Origin: an uncultured Rhodopila sp. | Lineage (GTDB): Bacteria > Pseudomonadota > Alphaproteobacteria > Acetobacterales > Acetobacteraceae | Assembly: GCF_903915725.1 (NCBI RefSeq) | Contig: NZ_CAIWTY010000075.1 | Location: 186,001 to 250,000 of the forward strand | DNA: 64,000 nt | Direction: 5' to 3' | Part shown: positions 1 to 8,965 of the stretch, piece by piece | How positions within the stretch are numbered: position 1 is the stretch's first letter | Layout of the letters: each line of letters starts with the position of its first letter | Program-made: the position numbers and the translations under genes | The notes under the pieces: model-generated | What the model saw: the letters and a program-made list of their open reading frames with translations, nothing else | Databases searched by the model: none | Told to the model about the DNA's origin: nothing

Positions 1-900
1 CCTCCGTTAAGCGACATTGCCGTGTGGTCGACCCTGGGCAGCGGTCGTGTAGAAGTGTTCGCCGGCAGCGCCCCCGGGCCGGCTACGACAAATCTTATCA
101 CTGGCGTAATCGACTCGGTTCACATAGACGCAATCAGAGGAACTGTCGCCATCGAAGGACGAGATCTTTCGGCGACGTTGGTTGATTCGTACCAGCAAGG
201 CGATTTCGTCAACCAGACCGCCTCCGAGGTCGTTGCGACCCTTGCGAACCGTCACGGGCTTGGCGCGGTCGTGACGCCCACGTCTGGGTTTATTGGCCGT
301 TACTATGGAGACGGATACACGCGACTATCAACCGGCCAGTTCTCCCGCTTGAGATCGGATTGGGATCTTGTGGTCGAACTGGCTCGCGAAAATCGGTTCG
401 ACGTCTTCGTCGAGGGCACGCAATTGTTTTTTCAGCCATCCTCGCCGGTCCCGGCTACGCTTACTTCCATCACGCCAGTCATGGTTCGGAGCATGCGGTT
501 TAATCGCTCGCTGGCGGTGGCAGCCGGCGCGACCGCCAGGGTGCAGTCGTGGAACTCGCAGAACATGGCTTGTTACGATAGCGGCGTAAGTGCAGGGGCA
601 CAACCGGACGGATCGACCGGTCAGCCATTTCTGTTTTCCGCGTCGAATTTTACCCCAGCGCAGGTGACGCAATCCGCGTCGAGATACACAGCCGAGATCA
701 ATCGGCTCCACACCACTCTGCTCATTGAGATGCCGTGGGATCTTCAGATCGCTCCGCGAGGCGGCATGATGCTCAGCGGCACGGGATCGGTGCTTGACGG
801 ACCCTATCTAATCGACAGTGTAGAACGTCTGTACTGCTCAACTTCCGGTTCCACGCAGACTGTCAGGGCCGTGTCGGCTTCAGGGTTTAGCGGGACATAA
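1..900 (+). CDS. Baseplate hub protein (P2 gpD / Mu gp44-like), 5' end cut by window
   Basis: The frame is open from base 1 and stops at 898-900, so the 299 visible residues are the C-terminal part and the true start lies outside the window; the GTG at 22 is probably an internal Val codon. Hub proteins of this family join the tail tube to the central spike in contractile tails. The visible part is rich in short beta strands (for example IDSVHIDAIRGTVAIEGR) and contains a long middle region with an LVVELARENRFDVF helix-strand, typical of gpD-like hubs. The gpV-like spike gene starts 4 bp downstream and the order hub-spike-W-J-I follows, which is the main support. Family assignment is by pattern and context only. 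Confidence 0.7.
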   Translation, partial: PPLSDIAVWSTLGSGRVEVFAGSAPGPATTNLITGVIDSVHIDAIRGTVAIEGRDLSATLVDSYQQGDFVNQTASEVVATLANRHGLGAVVTPTSGFIGRYYGDGYTRLSTGQFSRLRSDWDLVVELARENRFDVFVEGTQLFFQPSSPVPATLTSITPVMVRSMRFNRSLAVAAGATARVQSWNSQNMACYDSGVSAGAQPDGSTGQPFLFSASNFTPAQVTQSASRYTAEINRLHTTLLIEMPWDLQIAPRGGMMLSGTGSVLDGPYLIDSVERLYCSTSGSTQTVRAVSASGFSGT

Positions 901-904
901 AAAA

Positions 905-1423
905 ATGAACGATTACCTGGTGAACGCGCTCAAGGTTCATGCATCCAGCCTGGATAATGCAGCGGGTCAGGTCAAATTCGGCACGATAACATCGGTCGAC
1001 TACCAAACCGCAACCGCTCGGGTCAAAATCCAACCGGATGGCGTGTTGTCCGGCTGGATTCCAATTCTGGCTCAGTGGGTTGGCAACGGTTGGGGCATGG
1101 TTTGCCCGCCCAATCCGGGCGATCAGGTTATGTTGGTGCCCCAGCAGGGCGACATCGAGCAGGGCATTATCATCGGACGAGCTTTCTCCAGCAGCCAACT
1201 TCCTCCCCAAGCGCCGGCGGATGAGTTCTGGGTCGTGCACAAGACAGGCAGCTTCCTGAAACTATGCAACGACGGAACAATACAAATGAATGGAGACCTT
1301 CATGTCCAGGGAGACGTCTACGATAGCCACGGCTCGCTGTCAGCCCTTCGCACCGCATACGATTCGCATACCCATACCGTGCTGGCAAACGCAACCACAA
1401 CCAACCCGTCGAATCAGGCTTAG
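905..1423 (+). CDS. Baseplate spike protein V (gpV / Mu gp45-like)
   Basis: 172 residues. Protein V trimers form the membrane-piercing spike under the hub of contractile tails. The N-terminal half has the OB-fold-like strands of the family (FGTITSVDYQTATARVKI, then PPNPGDQVMLVPQQGD at about 69-83). The C-terminus carries DSHTH at 153-157; an HxH motif in this position binds an iron ion at the spike tip in P2 gpV and related proteins. The start ATG follows the hub stop by 4 bp, with no clear Shine-Dalgarno, so translation may be coupled. The next tail gene begins 5 bp after the stop. Confidence 0.85.
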   Translation: MNDYLVNALKVHASSLDNAAGQVKFGTITSVDYQTATARVKIQPDGVLSGWIPILAQWVGNGWGMVCPPNPGDQVMLVPQQGDIEQGIIIGRAFSSSQLPPQAPADEFWVVHKTGSFLKLCNDGTIQMNGDLHVQGDVYDSHGSLSALRTAYDSHTHTVLANATTTNPSNQA

Positions 1424-1428
1424 GTCCG

Positions 1429-1800
1429 ATGATTGACATTGCTCTGGAATGGGCTGGAGATTTTAGTGTCGGTAGTACCGGCGACCTGGCTTTGGTGTCC
1501 GATTCGGACACGACCAATCAGCGAGTATGCAGGCGCCTGCTGACGAACCCCGGCGACTATCTCTGGCGACTCGATTACGGGGGCGGATTGGCCCGGTTCG
1601 TGGGCACGCCAGCCGAGCCGGCAGATATCGAGTCGGTAGTCAGGACGCAGTTGGCTCTGGAATCCGCTGTGGCTGCCTCTCCGGCACCGCAGGTAAGCGC
1701 CAGCGTCATAGATGCGGCCAACGGATATGTGGTCGCCAATATCACTTATTCCGATGTTTCCTCAGGCGGACCCGTGCAGCTTAACGTTAGTTCAGGTTGA
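1429..1800 (+). CDS. Baseplate wedge protein, gp25/W family (Mu gp46-like)
   Basis: 123 residues. Proteins of this family link the inner baseplate to the first sheath ring and help start sheath assembly. The central segment NPGDYLWRLDYGGGLARFVG (40-59) is the characteristic part: a short loop followed by Gly-rich turn and wedge contact. The C-terminal half contains predicted strands. It sits 5 bp after gpV and 6 bp before the J-like gene, the usual place of W in P2/Mu-like tails. The length fits the family. Confidence 0.75.
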   Translation: MIDIALEWAGDFSVGSTGDLALVSDSDTTNQRVCRRLLTNPGDYLWRLDYGGGLARFVGTPAEPADIESVVRTQLALESAVAASPAPQVSASVIDAANGYVVANITYSDVSSGGPVQLNVSSG

Positions 1801-1806
1801 TCAGAC

Positions 1807-2943
1807 ATGAATCTGTCACTGAAATCATTCAGCCAGCTTGTCGAGGACATGGGTGCTGCGCTCCAAAGTTCCGCAACGGCTCTGGTTGACGTCTCGGTCG
1901 GTTCGGTCATCCGCGCCATCTTTGAGGCAAATGCCTCTGTTGTACTGTGGCTGCAATGGCTTGTTCTTCAGGTCCTGCAGACAACCCGCGCGGCAACCTC
2001 CAGTGGCTCCGATCTCGATTCCTGGATGCTGGATTTTGGGTTGACCCGACTGGCGGCATCGCCATCGTCCGGAACGGTGACTTTCTCGCGATTCGCCAAC
2101 ACTCTGGCCGCGTTGGTGCCTGTTGGTGCCATCGTCAAGACGTCGGATGGCTCGATCAGCTTTGCGGTTACCGAAGATAGTACGCTGTCGACCTGGCAAC
2201 CGGCACAAGCGGGCTATGTGATACCAAGCGGCATAAGCTCTGTCGATCTGCCGGTTACCTGCACATCGGGTGGCACCGCTGGAAACGTCCTGGCGAGTGC
2301 CATTACCGTCATTGCAGCGTCCTTGCCGGGGATAGACCTCGTCACCAATGCCAGTCCGCTGTCGAACGGCATCAATCCCGAAAGTGATCAGGCATTTCGC
2401 GCCAGGTTCCAGACCTACATGGCTAGCCTCTCGCGGGCCACACTGATGGCCGTTCGAAGTGCGATCGCGAATCTGCAGCAAGGTTTGCACGTCATGATCC
2501 AGGAAAACGTTGCCGCTGACGGCACACCGAATGTTGGATCCTTCCTCGTCACGGTCGATGACGGATCAGGCTACCCGTCCGCGGCATTGCTATCAACCGT
2601 GGCCTCCGCGGTTGATTCTGTTCGCCCCATCGGAACTGCGTTTGCGGTGCTGCCGCCCCAGGTATTGCCGGTTAACGTCACATTAACCGCCACGTTGAGG
2701 CCGGGCGCTTCGCCATCTGGTTACGTTCCCGCCATTCAGGCCCAAATAGCTGATTATCTCAACGCTCTGCCCATCGGGCGTGTCGCTTCGGCGACCCGTG
2801 TCGCGCAGAGCGCCTATCTGGCGGGACAAGGCATCGAAAACATCAGCGGCGTGCTATTGAATGGGTTAATGGCCGACGTCCTGCCGCCAACCCGGACCGT
2901 TGTAAAGTCTGGCGTTATTGTGGTGACCCTAAATGACGGGTGA
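1807..2943 (+). CDS. Baseplate J-like protein (gp47/J family)
   Basis: 378 residues, the usual length for P2 gpJ/Mu gp47. J forms the peripheral baseplate wedge. Family landmarks visible are an N-terminal helical region (LQWLVLQVLQTTRAATSSGS), the segment DFGLTRLAASPSSGTVTF at about residues 76-93, and NPESDQAFRARFQTYMASLS near 195-214, the conserved stretch preceding the C-terminal domain. The C-terminal 11 bp overlap the start of the next gene, which indicates translational coupling. Context (W before, I after) agrees. Confidence 0.88.
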   Translation: MNLSLKSFSQLVEDMGAALQSSATALVDVSVGSVIRAIFEANASVVLWLQWLVLQVLQTTRAATSSGSDLDSWMLDFGLTRLAASPSSGTVTFSRFANTLAALVPVGAIVKTSDGSISFAVTEDSTLSTWQPAQAGYVIPSGISSVDLPVTCTSGGTAGNVLASAITVIAASLPGIDLVTNASPLSNGINPESDQAFRARFQTYMASLSRATLMAVRSAIANLQQGLHVMIQENVAADGTPNVGSFLVTVDDGSGYPSAALLSTVASAVDSVRPIGTAFAVLPPQVLPVNVTLTATLRPGASPSGYVPAIQAQIADYLNALPIGRVASATRVAQSAYLAGQGIENISGVLLNGLMADVLPPTRTVVKSGVIVVTLNDG

Positions 2944-3616
2944 TCTTTACGATTTCGTTGCACGGATACGGTCTGCGATCCCGAAACGCTGGTTCGGCGA
3001 TCAAGCCCCAAACCTGACGGCCATTATTACCTGTATAGCAACCCCTTGGACATGGCTATACGGACTGCTAACTTACGTTATATCGCAGACACGTATCGGC
3101 AGCGCGAGTGACAACTGGCTCGATCTGATCGCTCTGGATTTTTTTGGTTCCGATCTCGCCCGCGACAGCGGCGAAAACGACACCTCCTATCGGTCGCGCA
3201 TACAGAGGAATCTGCTTCGCACCGCGGCCTCTCGTTCGGCCGTAAGCTCATGCATGGAACAACTTACCGGTGCCGAACCCCGCATCTTCGAGCCAGCCAA
3301 ATGTAGCGATACCGGTTCCTACGCGACGGTTGCCGACGGACCGGTGCCTCCCGGTTGCGGTTTGGCCTACGGGGCCGCAGGCGGTTGGGGAAATCTCAAC
3401 CTGCCTTTCCAATTCTTTATCACCATCACCCGCCCTCCCACTCCGGGCGTAGGCCTCTTGGCGGGATACGGAACGAACGCCGCCGGATACGACGCGGGAT
3501 CGATCGCGTATTTCGATCTTTCCATGCTGCCAGGCCAAGTGACCGACGAAGATATTCAAAATACCTTGAGCAGTCTTTTGCCGATCAATACGGTGGCTTG
3601 GCTGCAGATTGTCTAA
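2933..3616 (+). CDS. Tail protein I-like (Mu gp48-like) wedge/fibre connector
   Basis: 227 residues. The ATG lies inside the J gene (11 bp overlap). P2 gpI and Mu gp48 bridge the baseplate to tail fibres. The N-terminal part (RSAIPKRWFGDQAPN, then a segment rich in aromatic residues and ASDNWLDLIALDFFG at about 60-74) and the helical SYRSRIQRNLLRTAASRSAV stretch near residues 83-102 look like other Acetobacteraceae tail wedge proteins that I recognise by pattern. The C-terminus ends with a Gly/Tyr-rich region and a short hydrophobic strand. Assignment rests mainly on order and size. Confidence 0.68.
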   Translation: MTGDLYDFVARIRSAIPKRWFGDQAPNLTAIITCIATPWTWLYGLLTYVISQTRIGSASDNWLDLIALDFFGSDLARDSGENDTSYRSRIQRNLLRTAASRSAVSSCMEQLTGAEPRIFEPAKCSDTGSYATVADGPVPPGCGLAYGAAGGWGNLNLPFQFFITITRPPTPGVGLLAGYGTNAAGYDAGSIAYFDLSMLPGQVTDEDIQNTLSSLLPINTVAWLQIV

Positions 3617-3648
3617 CTTACAACACAAAAAAGATAGCGAAACCCAGT

Positions 3649-4902
3649 ATGGACCGCAATATCGTCTATCCCAGTGCCATTCCTTTGGATACAGACCTGC
3701 TTTCCGTCAACAAGAACGCAATGATCGGTCTGGGGTTTCTCGCCCAGGCAGTGCTCGGTACGAGCACCGTGGTGGATGGACTGGTCTGTCAGCCGACAAC
3801 GCCCGCCTCGATGAGCGTCGTAATCGGCCCGGGCAGTATCACCCAGTTTGGGCCGGTCGATAGTCTGCCCTACGGGTCGATACCCTCGGACACTGCCGAT
3901 TCCCTGGTTAAGATGGGAATAAATGTCGGACCTACTACGTTTCTCCTGGCTGCCCCGTCAAGTGTCGGGCAATCGATAAACTATCTGATCGAAGCAGCAT
4001 TTCTGGAAGCGGACGCCAATCCGACGGTGTTGCCTTATTACAATGCCAGCAATCCCGCGCAATCGTATAGCGGCCCTTCCAACTCGGGCACTCCGCAGAA
4101 CACTGCGCGAACGCAGCGGGTGCAGTTGCAGTTGAAAGCCGGGTCCCCGGCGAATACCAACAGCCAGACAACCCCGGCGGCGGATGCCGGTTGGATCGGC
4201 CTTTATCAGATTGCAGTGTCATACGGCCAGACGGCTGTTGTTGCCGCCAACATATCGGCTCTGGCTACTGCGCCTTTCTTGAGCTGGAAGCTGCCATCAC
4301 TGAAGCCAGGTTTTGGCTCTGGTGTGCAGACTTTCGCCAGCTCAGGGTCATTCGTCGTGCCTGCCGGTGTCACCCAGGTTGAAGTCGAGGTCTGGGGCGG
4401 AGGTTCAGGAAGTTTCGCTTCGGTTAACGGACTGGCCAGCGGAGGTGGCTCGGGCGGCGGTTACGCCAGGAAGCTGGTCACGCGCCTGTCGCCAGGGCAG
4501 AACGTGGCGGTTACCATCGGTGCCGGCGGAGCGGGTGGAACGACCAGCGGCACCCCGGCAGGCTCGGGCAGCGCGTCAAGCTTCGGCCAGTTCGTGAGTG
4601 CCACCGGAGGCAGCCTGAACTACCAGGCCAGCGTCACCGCCCCGGAAAACGGGGCAACCCCCCCGGGCGTCGGGATCGGAGGTGACGTGAACTTTTCCGG
4701 ATCTGCCGGCCAGGCGGGGATCTCCAACCAGGGTGGAATGGGAGGTGCGGCCCCGATGGGGGGCACCCAAAACAGCGGCAGCACCGGCAATGCCGGCACC
4801 TTCCCTGGCGGAGGAGCCGCCGGCGCCGGGACCGGTCCAAACAGCAACGCAGCTTTCAATGGCGGCATAGGCGGCGGCGGGTTCGTCGTTGTCAGGTGGT
4901 AG
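3649..4902 (+). CDS. Glycine-rich tail fibre/adhesin protein
   Basis: 417 residues from ATG 3649. The frame is open upstream to 3355 but that part overlaps the I-like gene, and the segment starting MDRNIVYPSAIPLDTD is the natural N-terminus. The first 230 residues look like a phage fibre attachment and shaft region. From about residue 233 the protein becomes a Gly-rich tail domain beginning GSFVVPAGVTQVEVEVWGGG, with many GGxG, GAGG and GGGxAG runs and an end in GGGGFVVVRW. Such domains (as in T-even Gp38-type adhesins) display loops that contact the host surface. Probable role: receptor-binding fibre tip. Confidence 0.7.
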   Translation: MDRNIVYPSAIPLDTDLLSVNKNAMIGLGFLAQAVLGTSTVVDGLVCQPTTPASMSVVIGPGSITQFGPVDSLPYGSIPSDTADSLVKMGINVGPTTFLLAAPSSVGQSINYLIEAAFLEADANPTVLPYYNASNPAQSYSGPSNSGTPQNTARTQRVQLQLKAGSPANTNSQTTPAADAGWIGLYQIAVSYGQTAVVAANISALATAPFLSWKLPSLKPGFGSGVQTFASSGSFVVPAGVTQVEVEVWGGGSGSFASVNGLASGGGSGGGYARKLVTRLSPGQNVAVTIGAGGAGGTTSGTPAGSGSASSFGQFVSATGGSLNYQASVTAPENGATPPGVGIGGDVNFSGSAGQAGISNQGGMGGAAPMGGTQNSGSTGNAGTFPGGGAAGAGTGPNSNAAFNGGIGGGGFVVVRW

Positions 4903-4967
4903 AAACCGGCCAACGCTACCGAAACAGTCAAAATTATATTCATCTTCCGTGAGCGTCTGTATTAGCC

Positions 4968-5456
4968 ATGTCAACCCCCGCTGCCCATGTTTGGATCCCG
5001 AGCCACGCGCGCGTGGTGATCGTCGATTCGTTTATTCCAGTCGCCCGCGGAACGACCGCGATTGCCCCGCCACCTTTGAACTGGCCCACCAAAGATCCGG
5101 GGGATGTACTTGATTATATATTGGATATCGGCCCGGCTATAATCGGGAACGATGGTGACAGTATCGCCACACTTGATGTAAGTTCAACTCCATCGAACCC
5201 GGGCGACCTGACGATACAAAATTCCACGACGGACGGAAGCCGGGTTATACTGTGGCTGTCGGGCGGACAAGCTGGCACAGTCTACACATTGACCTTTGCC
5301 ATCACGACAGTCAACGGCCGCTCGCTGCTGCGAAGTGTTCTCCTTCCGGTGCTTCTCCTATCGGTCCCGGCGATTCCCGCCGCTGCCATCCTGACGACAA
5401 CGGGGGCCATGCTGACTGATCAAAACGGCAATCCCGTTCTTTCAAGCAGCGGTTGA
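4968..5456 (+). CDS. Phage tail-associated protein of unknown function
   Basis: 162 residues; no family recognised with confidence. The N-terminal part is polar and Pro-rich, with a short FIPVARGTTAIAPPP strand. The middle (TLDVSSTPSNPGDLTIQNS to VILWLSGGQAGTVYTLTFAI) reads as beta sandwich strands. The C-terminal third is hydrophobic (LLPVLLLSVPAIPAAAI) and ends TTTGAMLTDQNGNPVLSSSG. It sits between two fibre genes on the same strand, 65 bp after one and 84 bp before the next, so a structural or fibre-chaperone role is likely. Function is inferred from position only. Confidence 0.5.
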   Translation: MSTPAAHVWIPSHARVVIVDSFIPVARGTTAIAPPPLNWPTKDPGDVLDYILDIGPAIIGNDGDSIATLDVSSTPSNPGDLTIQNSTTDGSRVILWLSGGQAGTVYTLTFAITTVNGRSLLRSVLLPVLLLSVPAIPAAAILTTTGAMLTDQNGNPVLSSSG

Positions 5457-5540
5457 ACTCGAACACCTGTTGTTTTCCCAATACTAGATTAGGTCAAGCC
5501 AACCCCGTCGGCAGCCGGGATGGCCGGAGAATGAGCTTTC

Positions 5541-8500
5541 ATGCCCACAATAGATCAGCTTAGCCCTGCGGTTTCGGCTGCGGATACCGATGAGTTTCCG
5601 GTCAGCCAGGCCGGAATCACCAGAAGCATAACACGCGCACAGGTGCTGAATGGGGTCCAGCCGGCAATCACGCTGACCACAGGTTCATTGCTTGGCCGCA
5701 TTAGCACCGGCTTGGGAGCACCGGAGGTCATTGCGGTTGGCTCCAATCTGATCCTCGGCGGCGGCACATTGTCCGCGGCTGCCATGCCGTTTGTGATCTC
5801 TGCTTTGCCGCCCGGAGATGTTCCTGCAAGCACGGATCTGCTGCCGATGTCGCAGGGCGGTGCCAATGTTTCAGTCACCTATGGCCAGTTTCTCAGCGGC
5901 ATTTCAGGCGCGGCGAATATTGATCTGTCGCAAGGTCTGGTGACGCCGGCCGGCGCGACGACCAGCGAGAAGCTCGCCGATCTGGCCGCGAACGCGCTTA
6001 CCCTTGACGGAGGAACGTTGAGCGGGGCGCTGACGCTGTCCGGCAACCCGACCGCGTCCGCACAGGCTGCCAACAAAGCCTACGTAGACCAAAAGCTTGC
6101 AAGCGCCCTTTCTTTGACGGGCGGGTCGATGACCGGAACCCTGACACTCGCGGGGACGCCGAGAAACCCGCTCGATTCCGCGACAAAAGGCTATGCGGAT
6201 GCAATCGGGGCCGCCAACCTTCCGCTCAGCGGCGGAACACTTTCAGGTCCGTTGCTACTTCAAAGCGACCCGTCGGGCAGCCTGCAAGCTGCCACAAAGA
6301 ACTATGCCGATCTCAAAGTGGCGCGCTCCGGCGACACGCTGACGGGAGTTTTGGCCCTTGCGGCAGATCCGGTATCGCCGCTACAGGCCGCAACGAAGAA
6401 CTATGTGGATTCCCGTTTCGGGAATGCCTTGCCGATTGCAGGCGGAACATTGTCGGGCAGCCTGATGCTCGCCTCCGATCCGACCGCGAACGGGCAAGCG
6501 GCAACCAAACAATATGTTGATCAAAGGATCTTTCGAGCCGGTGACACCTTAACCGGCATGCTGACGCTCGCAGGCGATCCAATGCTTGCCAGTCAGGCAT
6601 CGACCAAAAATTACGTCGATCTCCAGATCGCCCAGACCGTCCTGACCGCCGGGTCGTCCATGACGGGCGCTCTACTGCTGGCTTCGGACCCTGCGGCAGC
6701 GCTCCAGGCCAGCACGAAGCAATACGTCGATCTTCATCTGGTTCGGGCTGGCGACACACTGACCGGCGCACTTTATTTGGCGTCCAATCCCACCTCCCCG
6801 TTGCAGGCTGCCACCAAACAATATGTCGATGGCCAGCTTGCAACGTCGATCACCGCGGCAGGTGGAACGTTCACCGGGCCGGTGATACTGGCGGGCGATC
6901 CGACACTGGCAACCCAGGCAGCCACCAAGCAGTATGCGGACACGAGGATATTGCGGTCAGGAGATACTTTGACCGGGTACCTGACTTTGGCCGCGAATCC
7001 CGTGACGCCATATCAGGCGGCGACCAAAAGCTACGTTGATAACCAGGTTCTTGGGGCACTCTCGCTCTCAGGCGGCAGCCTTACCGGCGCGCTGGCCCTC
7101 GCCGCCGATCCCACAAGTTCTAGCCAAGCCGCCACCAAGCACTATGTGGACGGACAGGCGGCGTCCGCATTGCCTCTTTCCGGTGGCAGCATGACCGGAG
7201 TCCTGTCGCTGTCCGCAAACCCGACTGCGACAGCACACGCTGCAAACAAGCTCTATGTCGACGGCCAGATCGCAACGGCATTACCGTTGGCAGGCGGCTC
7301 ATTGACCGGGACGCTCACGCTCGCCGCCGCACCAACGCTTCCTCTGCAAGCTGCCACAAAATCCTACGTTGACGCGAATCCGAATGCCGCCGGGGTCATC
7401 AACGTTTCCCAGCCGCCCTACGGAGCGAAGCTCAACGGGGTAACCGACGACACCGCCGCCTTCGCTGCAGCCTATGTGGCGGCCCCTGCCGGGTCGGTGA
7501 TTTATGTCCCCAAAGGCACCACTGTCCTGCAGCAACCCGGCAATTGGGGTGTCGCCCTGACCAAGCGGGTGAAGTGGCTGGTTGACGGAACGATCCTGGC
7601 GGACGGGACGCCTCTTGCGTCTTCGATACCCAACGGGGGCGGGCCTGCCGGCCTGGTATTGCCGGGTTTCGTCGCCGGGAACACGCCGATGGGGCTTTCC
7701 TCCTCGCAAGGCGCATCACAATCGACGGATTTCAGCGTCAACCAATCTGCGTATATCGTCAACCACACCGGAGGTACGAACGGCACAGTCATAACCAATG
7801 TCAGAGCCGACACGATTATTTATAATAGCCCCCAAAATTTCATTTGGGGCGGCCTTGACCGACTGATCTGGAACGGGACCCAAACCCCGAACGCCAGTAC
7901 ACCTGCCCAGCACGTCGCGCGGTATGTCCAGACGCTTCGGCAATCCGCAACGACCAACCCCAGCGGCGGCTATCTGCCTCAGCCTCAGCTTTGGACGGCC
8001 TGCCTTGAGTACCGAGATACCACCGGCCTGCCGTCCAGTGCGACCAATGCGTCCCTAACCATCGAAATGGACTGGTTCGGCAATGGTCTGGACGACGCAA
8101 ATTCCCGAACGATCCAAAGCCTCGTCATCGGACAAACCAACACCTCCGGCGCACCGGTCGAGGTGTCCTCCATTATTGGCGTATACTTGGCGGCGGGATC
8201 GTCCGGCAGTGCGAAAACGGTCTTTGCCATCGGCGTGCCGTTCTCCAATGCCGTGCTCGACACAACCTATGCACAGTCGCTCAGCGGCGCCCCGGCAATT
8301 AAACTCTCGGCCGGCCATGCCATTGCCTTCGAGTCTACGAATAGCAATAGGCTGTGGTACAACAGTACGACCAACACGTTGACCTGGAACCAGGGAACGT
8401 TGGCCTACCCGGTCGGTAAAGGCATCACCGTAGGTTGGCAAAACGTTATCGGCAGTTCCTATACTTTGCCGAACTATATATCAGGCAACATCATCTTTCT

Positions 8501-8924
8501 GACCGGAAGCTCGGCGTACACGGTTACACTTCCGGCCGCCAGCACGGTCGCAGCGGGTACTGGCTATACATTCTCGGTACTCGGTACGGGGCCGGTCAGT
8601 ATCGCCCCTCATGGCACGGACACCATTGACTGCGGTCCCATCGTTCTGCAGATCAATGATCGCTACCACATCGTTTCCGATGGCGTTTCATGTTGGCGCG
8701 AGATTTTCCGGACAAATGCGGTCGCCCCGCGATTTGCCGGGACGCCGATACTGCCCTCCTACACAGTTGCAACACTTCCAACCGGTGCGGTTGCCGGTGC
8801 GATGGCATTCGCCAGCAACGGCCGAAAGCTCACCGACGCCGCCGGAGCGGGAACCGGGGTAACGGTATTCTACGACGGCCAAAAATGGGTGTCGTCCTGC
8901 AGCGGCAGCACCGTTACGGCATAG
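5541..8924 (+). CDS. Long tail fibre with 13 ATKxYVD repeats and a pectate-lyase-like beta-helix
   Basis: 1127 residues. Residues 1-110 form an N-terminal module shared with the protein starting at 8966. Residues about 170-615 are 13 repeats ending in QAATKxYVD-type motifs, with spacing alternating between about 37 and 33 residues (LSGGTLSG versus RSGDTLTG versions), typical of trimeric phage fibre shafts. From about 620 there is a beta-helix start (PPYGAKLNGVTDDTAAF, then SVIYVPKGTTVL), the signature of pectate-lyase-superfamily tailspike domains that bind or cleave surface polysaccharide. The C-terminal 250 residues are Ser/Gly/Thr-rich. RBS-like GGAGAATGAG precedes the ATG. No intramolecular chaperone domain is recognised. 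Confidence 0.8.
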   Translation: MPTIDQLSPAVSAADTDEFPVSQAGITRSITRAQVLNGVQPAITLTTGSLLGRISTGLGAPEVIAVGSNLILGGGTLSAAAMPFVISALPPGDVPASTDLLPMSQGGANVSVTYGQFLSGISGAANIDLSQGLVTPAGATTSEKLADLAANALTLDGGTLSGALTLSGNPTASAQAANKAYVDQKLASALSLTGGSMTGTLTLAGTPRNPLDSATKGYADAIGAANLPLSGGTLSGPLLLQSDPSGSLQAATKNYADLKVARSGDTLTGVLALAADPVSPLQAATKNYVDSRFGNALPIAGGTLSGSLMLASDPTANGQAATKQYVDQRIFRAGDTLTGMLTLAGDPMLASQASTKNYVDLQIAQTVLTAGSSMTGALLLASDPAAALQASTKQYVDLHLVRAGDTLTGALYLASNPTSPLQAATKQYVDGQLATSITAAGGTFTGPVILAGDPTLATQAATKQYADTRILRSGDTLTGYLTLAANPVTPYQAATKSYVDNQVLGALSLSGGSLTGALALAADPTSSSQAATKHYVDGQAASALPLSGGSMTGVLSLSANPTATAHAANKLYVDGQIATALPLAGGSLTGTLTLAAAPTLPLQAATKSYVDANPNAAGVINVSQPPYGAKLNGVTDDTAAFAAAYVAAPAGSVIYVPKGTTVLQQPGNWGVALTKRVKWLVDGTILADGTPLASSIPNGGGPAGLVLPGFVAGNTPMGLSSSQGASQSTDFSVNQSAYIVNHTGGTNGTVITNVRADTIIYNSPQNFIWGGLDRLIWNGTQTPNASTPAQHVARYVQTLRQSATTNPSGGYLPQPQLWTACLEYRDTTGLPSSATNASLTIEMDWFGNGLDDANSRTIQSLVIGQTNTSGAPVEVSSIIGVYLAAGSSGSAKTVFAIGVPFSNAVLDTTYAQSLSGAPAIKLSAGHAIAFESTNSNRLWYNSTTNTLTWNQGTLAYPVGKGITVGWQNVIGSSYTLPNYISGNIIFLTGSSAYTVTLPAASTVAAGTGYTFSVLGTGPVSIAPHGTDTIDCGPIVLQINDRYHIVSDGVSCWREIFRTNAVAPRFAGTPILPSYTVATLPTGAVAGAMAFASNGRKLTDAAGAGTGVTVFYDGQKWVSSCSGSTVTA
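6060..7380 (+). repeat. Thirteen degenerate tandem coding repeats in the tail fibre shaft
   Basis: Within the fibre gene, units of about 99 and 111 bp alternate, each encoding a Leu/Gly/Thr-rich strand block followed by A(T/N)KxYxD. The copies differ at DNA level but the protein motif is constant. Copies read QAANKAYVD, DSATKGYAD, QAATKNYAD, QAATKNYVD, QAATKQYVD and so on to QAATKSYVD. Such arrays change length by recombination and set fibre length. Boundaries are approximate. Confidence 0.8.
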
Positions 8925-8965
8925 CTGCAATCCGCGACCGAGACACTAACGAACAGAGCGCATAG

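Noticed and set aside
6060-7380. Regular repeats that might suggest a CRISPR array
   Set aside because: They are degenerate coding repeats in one long fibre gene, not identical direct repeats with unique spacers.
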